Positions 17,737 to 26,647 are shown, counted from the first letter of the stretch. The stretch: DNA of 26,809 nucleotides from a bacterium BMS3Abin14 (GCA_002897695.1 BDTG01000032.1:1-26809); one strand, 5' to 3'. Program-made: numbers and translations. The notes: generated by a model not told the origin, from the letters alone.

Positions 17737-18576
17737 CTAAGCCCCATTGTGCCTCACCACCTCCTCTCCATCACCCTCGAGGATGTCCTCATCCTCCAGG
17801 GTATAGCTCTCCATGGGAATAACCTCCCCACCGGCGAGCTTTTTAAGGATCCAGGTCCCGATGACCGGGCCCAGGACAGTGTAGAACAGTGCAAAGCCGA
17901 ACAGGAATTTTTCCGGGTAGTTCGCGGCGATGACAACGCAGATAACCACCCCGGCAAGAACCTGAAATGCTTTTCTGCGGGGAATCACCACCTGTTTCAA
18001 CCCGGGATAGGGTATCCTGCTGACCATAAGCAGGGACAGGACGTATACACCCGCCACGACCCCCACCTTCATTATGCCGCTTTTCAACCCCTCGCTCCCT
18101 ACCCCGTTCCCTACAATGAGCAGCCCCGAAGCCACCAGGCCTGCGGCTGCGGGGATAGGGAGGCCGGTGAAATGCTTCTGACCGGCTTTCTGGGCCTGCA
18201 CGTTGAACCTCGCAAGCCTCAGGGCGCCGCACGCCAGATAGAGGAAAGCCCCAAGCCACCCGAAACGGCCCAGCGGCTTGAGGACCGCAGTATACATCAG
18301 GAGGGCCGGCGCCATCCCGAAAGCGATGACGTCCGAAAGGCTGTCGTACTGGACACCGAAGGGGGAAGCTGTCCGGGTAAGCCGGGCAATCCTGCCGTCC
18401 AGGGCATCGAACAGGCCTGCCACCAGGATGGCCACGGCGGCCTTGACAAATTGTCCGTTAAGCGATGCAACGACGGAGAAAAACCCCGAGAAGAGGGCAA
18501 GACTGGTTATCATGTTGGGCAGCAGATATACCGCCCTGCGATTATTTTGCGGGTCCGGACCCGCCACCTTACCCAT
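17737..18576 (-). CDS. pssA: CDP-diacylglycerol-serine O-phosphatidyltransferase
   Basis: 279 residues from the ATG at 18576 (MGKVAGPDPQNNRR), whose first 8 bases overlap the end of psd. A start 47 codons earlier would lie inside psd and adds a non-family N terminus, so I reject it. The CDP-alcohol phosphotransferase motif is complete: DALDGRIAR, eight residues, then GVQYDSLSD. Several hydrophobic helices follow. It transfers phosphatidyl from CDP-diacylglycerol to serine in the inner membrane, and Psd then decarboxylates the product. The C-terminal tail is acidic (LEDEDILEGDGEE). Confidence 0.94.
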   Translation of the reverse strand: MGKVAGPDPQNNRRAVYLLPNMITSLALFSGFFSVVASLNGQFVKAAVAILVAGLFDALDGRIARLTRTASPFGVQYDSLSDVIAFGMAPALLMYTAVLKPLGRFGWLGAFLYLACGALRLARFNVQAQKAGQKHFTGLPIPAAAGLVASGLLIVGNGVGSEGLKSGIMKVGVVAGVYVLSLLMVSRIPYPGLKQVVIPRRKAFQVLAGVVICVVIAANYPEKFLFGFALFYTVLGPVIGTWILKKLAGGEVIPMESYTLEDEDILEGDGEEVVRHNGA

Positions 18577-19243
18577 TTGATTCCAGCCTTCCCACAACCG
18601 ACAAACCCGCCCGAACCCGGTCCCCCACGTTAACGGCGGACGCCGTTTCCGGCGGCAGATAAAGATCGACCCTTGACCCGAAACAGATAAGCCCGAAACG
18701 GCGCCCCGTCTCAACACGTTCTCCGGAAACGAGGCGGCAGATAATCCGGCGCGCCACCAACCCCGCTACCTGGACCATCAGTGCCCTGCGCCCCGATGGG
18801 TCCTCCATTAGAATCTCTGTCCGTTCGTTCTGGAGACTCGCTTCATCGAGATGGGCCATGCGGAACCCGCCGGGGAGATGCTTGACCTCAAGGACGCGGC
18901 CCGGGAGGGGGATCCGGTTGATATGGACGTTGAAGATGCTCATAAAGACACTGATCCTCATGGCCGGCCCCTTCAGATATCTCTCCTCAGCCACCGGGCC
19001 CACTGCTACGACCCGGCCATCGGCCGGGGAAAAAATATCGCCTGGGCGTGCCTGCGTTTTTCTCTCGGGATCCCGAAAGAAGAGAAGGACGGCAACGGAA
19101 CCGGCCAGAAAAAAGATCCCCGCGACCGAAAACCCGATGGCGAAAAGAACCACGGCTCCAGCCGCGATAAGGCCGGCCGGCTTCAGGCCCTCCGAAGCGA
19201 CCCCGATGATGGTGCGTCCCTTGTCCAATACCGCCCCTGTCAA
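18569..19243 (-). CDS. psd: Phosphatidylserine decarboxylase proenzyme (short type)
   Basis: 224 residues, starting at a TTG (MTGAVLDKG). No better upstream start exists before the ilvC-end repeat. Two N-terminal helices (about 20-60) anchor it. The motifs SPADGRVVAVG (near 90), NVHINRIPLPG (near 120) and CFGSRVDLYLP (near 195) are those of the short bacterial/archaeal-type enzyme. Autocleavage at Gly-Ser of FGSR would make the pyruvoyl cofactor. It converts phosphatidylserine to phosphatidylethanolamine. It overlaps pssA by 8 bp, so the two are translationally coupled, and both sit inside the branched-chain operon. Confidence 0.93.
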   Translation of the reverse strand: MTGAVLDKGRTIIGVASEGLKPAGLIAAGAVVLFAIGFSVAGIFFLAGSVAVLLFFRDPERKTQARPGDIFSPADGRVVAVGPVAEERYLKGPAMRISVFMSIFNVHINRIPLPGRVLEVKHLPGGFRMAHLDEASLQNERTEILMEDPSGRRALMVQVAGLVARRIICRLVSGERVETGRRFGLICFGSRVDLYLPPETASAVNVGDRVRAGLSVVGRLESNG

Positions 19244-19252
19244 TTGATATGG

Positions 19253-20329
<1,077 letters not shown>

Positions 20330-20340
20330 TCAATACCCGC

Positions 20341-20826
20341 CTAGTCGGTGTGCATCTCCCGCGCGATGGCCACTTTTCCGGTGCGCACTATTTCCTTGAC
20401 CCCGAAGGGCCTGATCAGATTGATAAAAGCATCGATCTTGCCCTCTGCACCGGTAATTTCGAATGTGTAGCTGTGAGGGGAAACGTCAACAATCTTCCCC
20501 CGGAAAATATCGTTGATTCGCAGTATTTCAGCCTTGGTTTTTTCGGTGGCATTGACCTTGGCCAGGATCAACTCCCTGTCAACGAAAGACGTGTCGGTCA
20601 GATCAGTGACCTTGATGATATCCACGAGCTTCCTCAGCTGTTTAATCACCTGTTCGACGATCCTTTCATCCCCCCGGCTGACGATGGTCATACGTGAGAC
20701 AGTCGGATCAAGGGTCTCACCGACGCTCAGGCTCTCGATGTTGAACCCCCTCCCCGAAAAAAGGCCCACGACGCGGGACAGAACTCCAAATTTATTCTCC
20801 ACGGTAATGGAAATGGTATGTCTCAT
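20341..20826 (-). CDS. ilvH: Acetolactate synthase small (regulatory) subunit
   Basis: 161 residues, the usual length. An N-terminal ACT domain (HTISITVENKFGVLSRVVGL, 3-22, then FSGRGFNIESL) binds valine in characterised relatives. The second half matches the small-subunit C-terminal domain (ELILAKVNA near 90). It activates IlvB and makes it valine-sensitive. AGAGGG precedes the ATG. It lies 63 bp after ilvB, a gap mostly filled by an inverted repeat, and 38 bp before ilvC. Confidence 0.95.
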   Translation of the reverse strand: MRHTISITVENKFGVLSRVVGLFSGRGFNIESLSVGETLDPTVSRMTIVSRGDERIVEQVIKQLRKLVDIIKVTDLTDTSFVDRELILAKVNATEKTKAEILRINDIFRGKIVDVSPHSYTFEITGAEGKIDAFINLIRPFGVKEIVRTGKVAIAREMHTD

Positions 20827-20844
20827 AAGATCCCTCTACCTGTT

Positions 20845-20889
20845 GATAAGGTCGTAAAAGGCCATAGGTGGGTCTGTTACGAAGTCATC
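20845..20889 (-). repeat. Imperfect inverted repeat of the hairpin family between ilvB and ilvH
   Basis: Two 19-nt arms (20845-20863 and 20871-20889) match at about 14 of 19 positions around a 7-nt loop. On the minus strand it begins GATGACTTCGTAA immediately after the ilvB TAA stop, and its other half reads GGCCTTTTACGACC. Confidence 0.65.
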
Positions 20890-22614
20890 TTACTTCACGG
20901 CTTTAAGCTTCGTTTCCTTCTTTCTCACAGGTCCGAAAATCATCTCGGAACTGCCTGCCCCGGGCGGCACCATGGGGTAGACACCCTCCTCACGATCAAC
21001 GGTGCAATCCACCAGAACGGGTCCCGGGTGTGCCAGCGCTTCCCTGATGCCGGCTTCCACCTCCGCTTTCCCGTCGATCCGGATTCCCCTGACCCCGAAT
21101 GCCTCCGCCACCTTGACGAAGTCGGGATTGGAGGAAAGGCATGTAGATGCGTATCTCGCCCCGTAAAACAGCTCCTGCCACTGACGGACCATGCCCAGGA
21201 ATCCGTTATTCAGGATAAAGACCTTAACAGGAAGGTTGTGTTGGGCCACAGTAGCGAGTTCCTGGAGATTCATCTGAAAACTGCCGTCCCCGGCAACGTC
21301 AATAACCAGCCTGTCGGGATACGCGAACTGCGCGCCCATTGCCGCGGGAAAACCGTATCCCATCGTGCCAAGCCCCCCCGAGGAGAGGAGGGTTCGCGGA
21401 CGGCAGAACCTGTAGAACTGAGCGACCCACATCTGGTTCTGTCCCACTTCCGTGGCGATTATGGCATCGTCAGGTGCAAGTTCATTCAGCTTTTCAACGA
21501 CATATTGGGGCTTGAGTATGCTGCTTTTGCGGTCGTATTCAAGGGGGCGCTCATCGCCCCAATCCCTGACCTCATTTAGCCATCTTTCACGGATTTCCTC
21601 CCAGACGGACTCCTGGCCGGCCTGCAATTCATTCAACCCTTTCAGCACGTTCTTCACGTCTCCGACCACGGGGACGTGGACAACGATGTTCTTGCTGATG
21701 GCGGATGGATCAATGTCAACGTGGACAATCCTCGCGTTGGGAGCAAACTTTTTTACATTTCCGGTCACACGGTCATCAAAACGGGCCCCAATGGCAATAA
21801 TGAGATCCGAATTGTGAATGGTCATGTTGGCCTGGTAGGTCCCGTGCATTCCAAGCATTCCGACGAAAAGGGGATGGTCGCCCGGGAAGCCCCCCAGGCC
21901 GAGGAGCGTATTGGTCACGGGAATCCGGTTCATTTCAGCGAATTTCACCAATTCCCCGGTAGCGTCGGAGATGATGACGCCGCCGCCGGCGTATATAACC
22001 GGTTTTTTGGCCTTCTGCACCTCGTTTATCACCCGCTTGAGCTGTCCGGGGTGACCATTCACCTTGGGTTTGTATCCCCTGATCTCAACCTTATCGGCCC
22101 GCCGGTACTTTCCCTTACCGGCGAGAACGTCCTTGGGAAGATCGACAACCACGGGTCCTGGGCGCCCGGAAGAGGCGATATAAAATGCTTCCTGTACCAC
22201 TAGGGGAATATCCTCTGTCTTCTTGACGAGATAGCTGTGTTTTGTGATAGGCCGGGTCACGCCGACGATATCGGCCTCCTGAAAGGCATCCCCGCCGATC
22301 ATGTGAGTCGGCACCTGCCCGGTGAAGGCCACGATAGGCACCGAATCCATATAGGCGGTGGCGATTCCGGTAACCAGATTGGTCGCCCCCGGGCCGGACG
22401 TCGCCATGCATACCCCCACCCTGCCCGTGGCGCGGGCATAGCCGTCAGCAGCGTGGGCTGTGGCCTGTTCGTGCCGCGTCAACACATGCCGCATGCCGCT
22501 CTTGAAGAGTGCGTCGTAGAATTCGAGGAGAACTCCGCCCGGATAACCGAACAGGATTTCAACACCCTCGTCCCTCATGGATTTTATGAGCATTTCAGCG
22601 CCGGTCATCTGCAT
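20890..22614 (-). CDS. ilvB: Acetolactate synthase large (catalytic) subunit
   Basis: 574 residues. It is a ThDP-, FAD- and Mg-dependent enzyme that condenses two pyruvates to acetolactate, or pyruvate with 2-oxobutanoate for isoleucine. Motifs: EILFGYPGGVLLEFYDAL near the N terminus with the catalytic Glu in RHEQATAHAADGYAR (about 43-57), ATSGPGATNLVTGIA near 70, and the ThDP site GDGSFQMNLQELATV near 440 with NNGFLGMVRQWQ. GAGGAG precedes the ATG. It follows ilvD by 30 bp. The C-terminal tail (KKETKLKAVK) ends at a hairpin-family repeat. Confidence 0.96.
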   Translation of the reverse strand: MQMTGAEMLIKSMRDEGVEILFGYPGGVLLEFYDALFKSGMRHVLTRHEQATAHAADGYARATGRVGVCMATSGPGATNLVTGIATAYMDSVPIVAFTGQVPTHMIGGDAFQEADIVGVTRPITKHSYLVKKTEDIPLVVQEAFYIASSGRPGPVVVDLPKDVLAGKGKYRRADKVEIRGYKPKVNGHPGQLKRVINEVQKAKKPVIYAGGGVIISDATGELVKFAEMNRIPVTNTLLGLGGFPGDHPLFVGMLGMHGTYQANMTIHNSDLIIAIGARFDDRVTGNVKKFAPNARIVHVDIDPSAISKNIVVHVPVVGDVKNVLKGLNELQAGQESVWEEIRERWLNEVRDWGDERPLEYDRKSSILKPQYVVEKLNELAPDDAIIATEVGQNQMWVAQFYRFCRPRTLLSSGGLGTMGYGFPAAMGAQFAYPDRLVIDVAGDGSFQMNLQELATVAQHNLPVKVFILNNGFLGMVRQWQELFYGARYASTCLSSNPDFVKVAEAFGVRGIRIDGKAEVEAGIREALAHPGPVLVDCTVDREEGVYPMVPPGAGSSEMIFGPVRKKETKLKAVK

Positions 22615-22644
22615 TTTGAACTCCTCGTTTTACCTGTTGCCGAC

Positions 22645-24303
22645 CTAATCCAGGATGGCCCCGGTACTGGCTGACCGAACGAGCCGCGCATAACGGCCCA
22701 AAATACCCTTTTTTACCCTTGGCTCAGGGGGAACCCATGCATCCTTGCGCCTAGCCATCTCATCATCGGAGATTCCCACATCCAGGGTGCGGCCTGGGAT
22801 ATCGATGGTGATCTTGTCTCCCTCCCGGACCAGTCCCATTGGGCCGCCTGCGGCTGCCTCCGGAGAAATATGCCCGATGCACGGCCCCCGGGTCCCACCG
22901 GAAAACCGGCCATCGGTGATCAGAGCGACCTTAAGCCCCATCCCGTGGATGGCCGAAGTCACGGACAACATCTCTCGCATCCCTGGCCCTCCCTTGGGAC
23001 CCTCGTTCCTGATTACGAGCACATCACCATTCGTTACCTCATTGCCCATGACCGCAGTCATGGCGTCCTCCTCACACTCAAAAACGCGGGCGGGCCCCTC
23101 GAAAAACTGCATATCTTCAGACACGGCTGTCTGCTTGACCACGCTGCCGTCAGGGGCAAGATTGCCCCTGAGCACGGCGATGCCGCCCTGGCTGTGATAG
23201 GGGGTATCCGTAGAGTGAATTACCTCCGGGTCCAGCACCGGGGCCTTCGAGGCGATATCCCTGATGTCCATCCCCGAAACGGTCATGGAAGCCGCGAGGA
23301 GAGGAAGGAGCCGGTTCATGATGGCCGGGACGCCGCCGGCGTACTCGAGGTCCTCCATGAAATGTTCCCCGCCGGGCCGAATGTTGGCGATATGCGGCGT
23401 GCGTGCACTTATCTCATCGAAAAGGGCAAGATCAACCTTGACCCCGGCCTCGTGGGCTATCGCCAGAACGTGAAGGGCCGTATTACTTGACCCTCCAAGG
23501 GCCATATCTACCGCGATACCGTTGGCAAACGCCTCCTGAGTCAGGATGCGCGAAGGGGACAGACCCTCCTCGACCATGGCGACTACGCGTTCTCCGGATT
23601 CGAAGGCAAGGCGCCGTTTTTTTGAAAACCCGGCGAGGCCGGTGGCACACCCGGGAAGAGACATTCCCAGAGCCTCTGTGACACAGGCCATGGTATTGGC
23701 GGTGTACATTCCCTGGCACGACCCGGCGCCCGGACAAGCCTCCTGGGCCAGGCACTCCAACTCGGCCTCATCGATGCCGCCCGCCTGATAAAGGCCTACC
23801 GCCTCGAAGGTATCCCGAACCAGTGAACGCCGGCTGCCTCTGTACATACCGGAATGCATGGGGCCGGCGGTTACAACGATGGACGGGACATCCAGCCTCG
23901 CCGCGGCCATCAGCATGCCCGGGGTGATCTTGTCGCAATTGGTCAGCAGAACAATACCGTCGAAGGCGTGGCCCTGGCTGACCGCCTCCACAAGATCGGA
24001 GATCCACTCACGGGTCGGGAGGCTGTAACGCATCCCCGCGTGGCCCATTGCAATCCCGTCACACATCCCGGGAACGCCCACGAGAAAGGAAACTCCACCC
24101 CCGGAATGAACGCCCTTTTCAATGGCTCTTTCAAGTTCCCTCATCCCGATGTGTCCGGGGATAATATCCGTAAAGCTTGTAAAAACACCGATATGGGGAC
24201 GTTCCATGGAACTCCGTGTTACTCCGGTAGCATAAAGGAGCGCCCTGGCCGGGGCTCTCTCGGGCCCTTTTTTTACACGATCGCTTATCAATTTTCTGCT
24301 CAT
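22645..24303 (-). CDS. ilvD: Dihydroxy-acid dehydratase
   Basis: 552 residues. It dehydrates dihydroxy-isovalerate or dihydroxy-methylvalerate to the branched 2-oxo acids. Fe-S cluster cysteines appear in [12 protein letters not shown] near 120 and [17 protein letters not shown] near 190. The C-terminal [20 protein letters not shown] (near 465) is also typical. AGGAG lies about 12 nt before the ATG. It is the first biosynthetic gene of the operon. A strong intrinsic terminator lies only about 22 nt upstream, with no room for a promoter in between. Confidence 0.96.
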   Translation of the reverse strand: MSRKLISDRVKKGPERAPARALLYATGVTRSSMERPHIGVFTSFTDIIPGHIGMRELERAIEKGVHSGGGVSFLVGVPGMCDGIAMGHAGMRYSLPTREWISDLVEAVSQGHAFDGIVLLTNCDKITPGMLMAAARLDVPSIVVTAGPMHSGMYRGSRRSLVRDTFEAVGLYQAGGIDEAELECLAQEACPGAGSCQGMYTANTMACVTEALGMSLPGCATGLAGFSKKRRLAFESGERVVAMVEEGLSPSRILTQEAFANGIAVDMALGGSSNTALHVLAIAHEAGVKVDLALFDEISARTPHIANIRPGGEHFMEDLEYAGGVPAIMNRLLPLLAASMTVSGMDIRDIASKAPVLDPEVIHSTDTPYHSQGGIAVLRGNLAPDGSVVKQTAVSEDMQFFEGPARVFECEEDAMTAVMGNEVTNGDVLVIRNEGPKGGPGMREMLSVTSAIHGMGLKVALITDGRFSGGTRGPCIGHISPEAAAGGPMGLVREGDKITIDIPGRTLDVGISDDEMARRKDAWVPPEPRVKKGILGRYARLVRSASTGAILD

Positions 24304-24325
24304 GATCTGTTCATTCTCCTGATGT

Positions 24326-24356
24326 AAAAAGGGGCGAGGCCATCGGCCTCGCCCCC
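24326..24356 (-). terminator. Intrinsic terminator or attenuator in front of ilvD
   Basis: An 11-bp perfect GC-rich stem (24331-24341 with 24345-24355, arm GGGGCGAGGCC) has a 3-nt loop and, on the minus strand, is followed by TTTTT. It lies 23 bp after the DUF465-like gene stop and about 22 nt before the ilvD ATG. Since no promoter fits downstream of it, ilvD transcription must read through. Confidence 0.8.
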
Positions 24357-24378
24357 GGGACTCGCCAATAGCTGAAAA

Positions 24379-24597
24379 TTAGCGATATTTCGTAAGAATG
24401 ACCTCCATCTTGTCTTTCCCCTTGAGCTTCTTTTTCTTAATCGTTTCTATCTCAAAATGGGTACTATCACCCCTTGGCTTCCTCTTTTTCAACGCTTCTA
24501 TCTGCCGCTCGAACTCCAGATGTTCCTCGCGAAGAACTCTGAACTCCTCGTTTTCCTTCATTAGTCTGGCGATAAGTTCTTTATCGGGCAAGGACAC
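24379..24597 (-). CDS. Small coiled-coil protein, DUF465/YdcH-like
   Basis: 72 residues from a GTG at 24597 (MSLPDKELIARL), with AAAGGGGG just upstream. An overlapping ATG is out of frame. It is highly charged, with a helical heptad pattern (ENEEFRVLREEHLEFERQIE). The second half is lysine-rich (KKKKLKGKDKMEVILTKYR). This layout fits the DUF465 (YdcH) family of short basic/acidic coiled-coil proteins, whose function is not established. It has its own perfect sigma-70 promoter and is followed by an intrinsic terminator, beyond which lies the ilv operon. It is probably the first gene of that transcript. A link to branched-chain metabolism cannot be read from the sequence. Confidence 0.85.
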   Translation of the reverse strand: MSLPDKELIARLMKENEEFRVLREEHLEFERQIEALKKRKPRGDSTHFEIETIKKKKLKGKDKMEVILTKYR

Positions 24598-24623
24598 ATC
24601 CCCCTTTGGGAAAATTTGGAGTG

Positions 24624-24652
24624 ATTATAGGATACGGCCAAACCAGTGTCAA
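24624..24652 (-). promoter_or_regulatory. Perfect consensus sigma-70 promoter for the DUF465-like gene and ilv operon
   Basis: On the minus strand, TTGACA (24652-24647), a spacer of exactly 17 bp and TATAAT (24629-24624). All 12 hexamer bases match consensus. The start would be near 24617, leaving a leader of about 20 nt. It is the strongest promoter I found in the window. Confidence 0.9.
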
Positions 24653-24736
24653 GGGCTCAAAATCATTTTTCCCTTACTTTCTGGTTAAATACGGCATCCT
24701 CTTTCGATCTCGTTGTCGGCCAGGACTCACCGCAGA

Positions 24737-24769
24737 CAGGGGAGCCACGCCATCCGCGTGACTCCCCTG
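24737..24769 (-). terminator. Strong hairpin after the octahaem cytochrome gene, without T tract
   Basis: Arms CAGGGGAGCCACGC (24737-24750) and GCGTGACTCCCCTG (24756-24769) pair at 13 of 14 positions around a 5-nt loop, 32 nt past the cytochrome stop. No T run follows on either strand, so this may be an mRNA 3'-end stabiliser or a non-canonical terminator. Confidence 0.55.
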
Positions 24770-24800
24770 CGTTCATGTCATTAAACTGCCGACCTGCTGA

Positions 24801-26138
24801 TTATTCAATGTCCTGCTTGTACCTCTCCCTGTAGTACTCCCTGACCTTCTCCAACCGCTTCTTGTCGAACCCCTTGATGTACCACTCATGCCTGGGATCG
24901 CCCTCAATGTACTTTTTCTGGATTGCCTCGTAGACCTCGGGCTTTCCGGCCTCTTCCGACAGCCTCTTGGCGGTGGGAAGAAATTCCGTGTAGAAGTGCT
25001 TCGCAACCTCATAAAGACCGTGCCACCAGGTGTAGTCAGGTCCGGACATGGCCGCTCCGTGCCTGGCACGCCTGCCCTCATGGTGCCAGAGCTCCCAGTA
25101 GATCCAGTCGATTTCATCGTCGAAGTTGCCCTTGCTGATAATACCCTCTTTAATGAGAATGGAACGGATCTCAGTGGCCGGGATCGCGAATTTCGTATTG
25201 TACAACTCCACGAACTCATCAAGCTGCTTGTAGAAACCACTGACAAAATCCGGTGCGTGACAGGCCGTGCAGACTTCCTTCATGGCCTCCCTCTTAACCT
25301 CCCAGTTATCCTTCTTTTTGGAGATGGGGGAGCGAAGGTTCCAGCTCAGACGCTTTCCAACGTCGTGGGTTACGCCTTCCTCACCCGCAGCGCCCATGTG
25401 GCACGAAGCACACGTGGGAGCATCAGAGTAATCCTCCCCCGCGACCCACTTGGGCCGGTCGAGGTTAAGTTCATCCGTAAACGCCTTGTAGAGAATACCG
25501 TGCTTGGACTCCTCGTAAACCTCTTTCTGCGGGTGGTCGGGACCGAGGTGGCATTTGCCACAGACATCGGGCCTTCTCGCCTGCGCCTTGCTGAAACGAT
25601 GCCGGGTGTGGCACGCCGAACACGATCCCTTCGATCCGTCCGGGTTAACCCGTCCGATCCCGGTATTGGGCCAGGTAGCGGGGTTAAGGGTACCGTCGTC
25701 GTTCACCTGCACCAGGGAACCGTGACACTGCCCGCATCCGGCGGCCACTGCGGGTTCTCCCCCCAGAGTCTGGCCAAGAAGGGCATCCGCCGAGTTCAGG
25801 ATATCTCCTGCCGCGGCATGGTGGCTGGCCTGCTGTTCGGCGCTCTCGACGGGGTGACACTTTCCACAGTCCTTCGGCGTAACAAGGATGGCGATAGTAA
25901 AACCGTTATGGTCCATGGCATCCTTATCGTCCTTATCCGCCTTGTGACATTCATAGCATCCCACCCCGGCTTCCCAATGGGCGCTCTTACTCCACTGCAT
26001 GATGATGGCCGGCATGGCGGTGCTGTGGCAATCCAGGCAGTCCTGTGTCTCGGATGAAAATTTCTCCCCGGCCCTGCTCTGTATCGGCACTGCGAACACA
26101 AACAGCGTCAGCAGAACGAAAAACAATCCCCTTTTCAT
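24801..26138 (-). CDS. Octahaem cytochrome c of the hydroxylamine oxidoreductase (HAO) family
   Basis: 445 residues from the ATG at 26138 (MKRGLFFVLL). GGAGGG lies 6 nt before it. The longer open frame adds 24 residues that hide the signal peptide. A Sec signal ends near QSRAG, so the protein is periplasmic. Eight CXXCH sites follow: CLDCH, CYECH, CGKCH, CGQCH, CSACH, CGKCH, CASCH and CTACH. The C-terminal helical half contains RHGAAMSGPDYTWWHGLYEV, typical of HAO-like proteins. Members either oxidise hydroxylamine or hydrazine, or reduce nitrite or hydroxylamine. Which applies depends on a tyrosine cross-link to the active-site haem, which I cannot settle from this sequence. No partner cytochrome gene is adjacent. 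Its own transcription unit is likely. Confidence 0.88.
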   Translation of the reverse strand: MKRGLFFVLLTLFVFAVPIQSRAGEKFSSETQDCLDCHSTAMPAIIMQWSKSAHWEAGVGCYECHKADKDDKDAMDHNGFTIAILVTPKDCGKCHPVESAEQQASHHAAAGDILNSADALLGQTLGGEPAVAAGCGQCHGSLVQVNDDGTLNPATWPNTGIGRVNPDGSKGSCSACHTRHRFSKAQARRPDVCGKCHLGPDHPQKEVYEESKHGILYKAFTDELNLDRPKWVAGEDYSDAPTCASCHMGAAGEEGVTHDVGKRLSWNLRSPISKKKDNWEVKREAMKEVCTACHAPDFVSGFYKQLDEFVELYNTKFAIPATEIRSILIKEGIISKGNFDDEIDWIYWELWHHEGRRARHGAAMSGPDYTWWHGLYEVAKHFYTEFLPTAKRLSEEAGKPEVYEAIQKKYIEGDPRHEWYIKGFDKKRLEKVREYYRERYKQDIE

Positions 26139-26348
26139 GGAATCCCTCCTCTGGAAAAGGCTCGTGATGAAGCTCCAAACCCAGAGCTTCTCTAAAAAAA
26201 TCCCCACCAAGTCTTGTTAGTTATATCACAGATTCGATGGACGGATTCGACCCGGGTCAAAAAACAGGGTCTGGGATAACCCCACCCCTGTCTCTGACAC
26301 CTTTTTCTCTCCCGTTAAAGTTGGCACGGATCGTGATAGTAAAGGGGC
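26139..26348 (-). promoter_or_regulatory. Upstream region of the octahaem cytochrome, with hairpin and palindrome
   Basis: A 210-bp gap to the divergent RAYT remnant. It holds a 7-bp hairpin, GAAGCTC/GAGCTTC (26169-26190), in the presumed leader. A 10-bp perfect palindrome, GACCCGGGTC (26249-26258), about 110 bp before the ATG could be an operator. The best promoter guess on the minus strand is TTGACC-17-TCGAAT overlapping that palindrome, which is weak. The stretch near 26262-26300 (an imperfect ACAGGG...CCCTGT repeat) may be the REP-like end of the RAYT element. Confidence 0.3.
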
Positions 26349-26528
26349 ATGGGAAGACCACTTCGTATACTGCAGACCGAATATCCGTACCACCTGACCT
26401 GTCGCACAAACAACAGAACCTTCAGGTTCCATCAACGACAGTTCACAAAACTGTTCTTCAGGGCTGTCGTGCAAAGTACTAAAAAATATAACTTTCTCGT
26501 CCATCACATCGTCCTTATGAACAACCAC
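26349..26528 (+). pseudogene. REP-associated tyrosine transposase (RAYT, Y1_Tnp), truncated
   Basis: About 60 codons remain. The start MGRPLRILQTEYPYHLTCRT is the classic RAYT N terminus. The next block ends HHIVLMNNH, where an intact protein continues as NHYH or NHFH to complete the HUH metal site. Here the frame instead enters the end of an IS21-type element (C-V-F-R-G-K...) and stops at 26601-26603. The catalytic tyrosine half is absent. A purine-rich AAAGGGG precedes the ATG. The remnant is divergent from the octahaem cytochrome. No function is expected. Confidence 0.8.
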
Positions 26529-26543
26529 TGCGTATTCCGGGGC

Positions 26544-26647
26544 AAACTGTCCACCGATTCCGACGCAAACTGTCCACCCATTCCGATCCAAACTGTCCAC
26601 TGATTCCGACGCAAACTGTCCACCGATTCCGACGGCAAACTGTCCAC
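26544..26647 (+). repeat. Five tandem 23-bp terminal repeats of the IS21-family element
   Basis: The core AAACTGTCCAC begins at 26544, 26567, 26590, 26613 and 26637, spacings of 23, 23, 23 and 24 bp. The intervening text is mostly CGATTCCGACGC. Multiple subterminal repeats serving as transposase-binding sites are a known IS21-family trait. Confidence 0.9.

Noticed and set aside
18577-18717. N-terminal extension of pssA by 47 codons
   Set aside because: It lies inside psd, is Arg/Gly-rich and unlike the family. The ATG at 18576 overlaps the psd stop in the usual coupled manner.
24303-24320. Four-codon frame (MNRS) whose stop overlaps the ilvD ATG
   Set aside because: The AGGAG is only 1 nt from its ATG, too close for initiation. 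It is more likely the ilvD ribosome site at a longer spacing.
24888-26057. Plus-strand frame of 389 codons opposite the octahaem cytochrome
   Set aside because: The minus strand carries eight CXXCH sites, a signal peptide and a ribosome site. The opposite frame has none of these.
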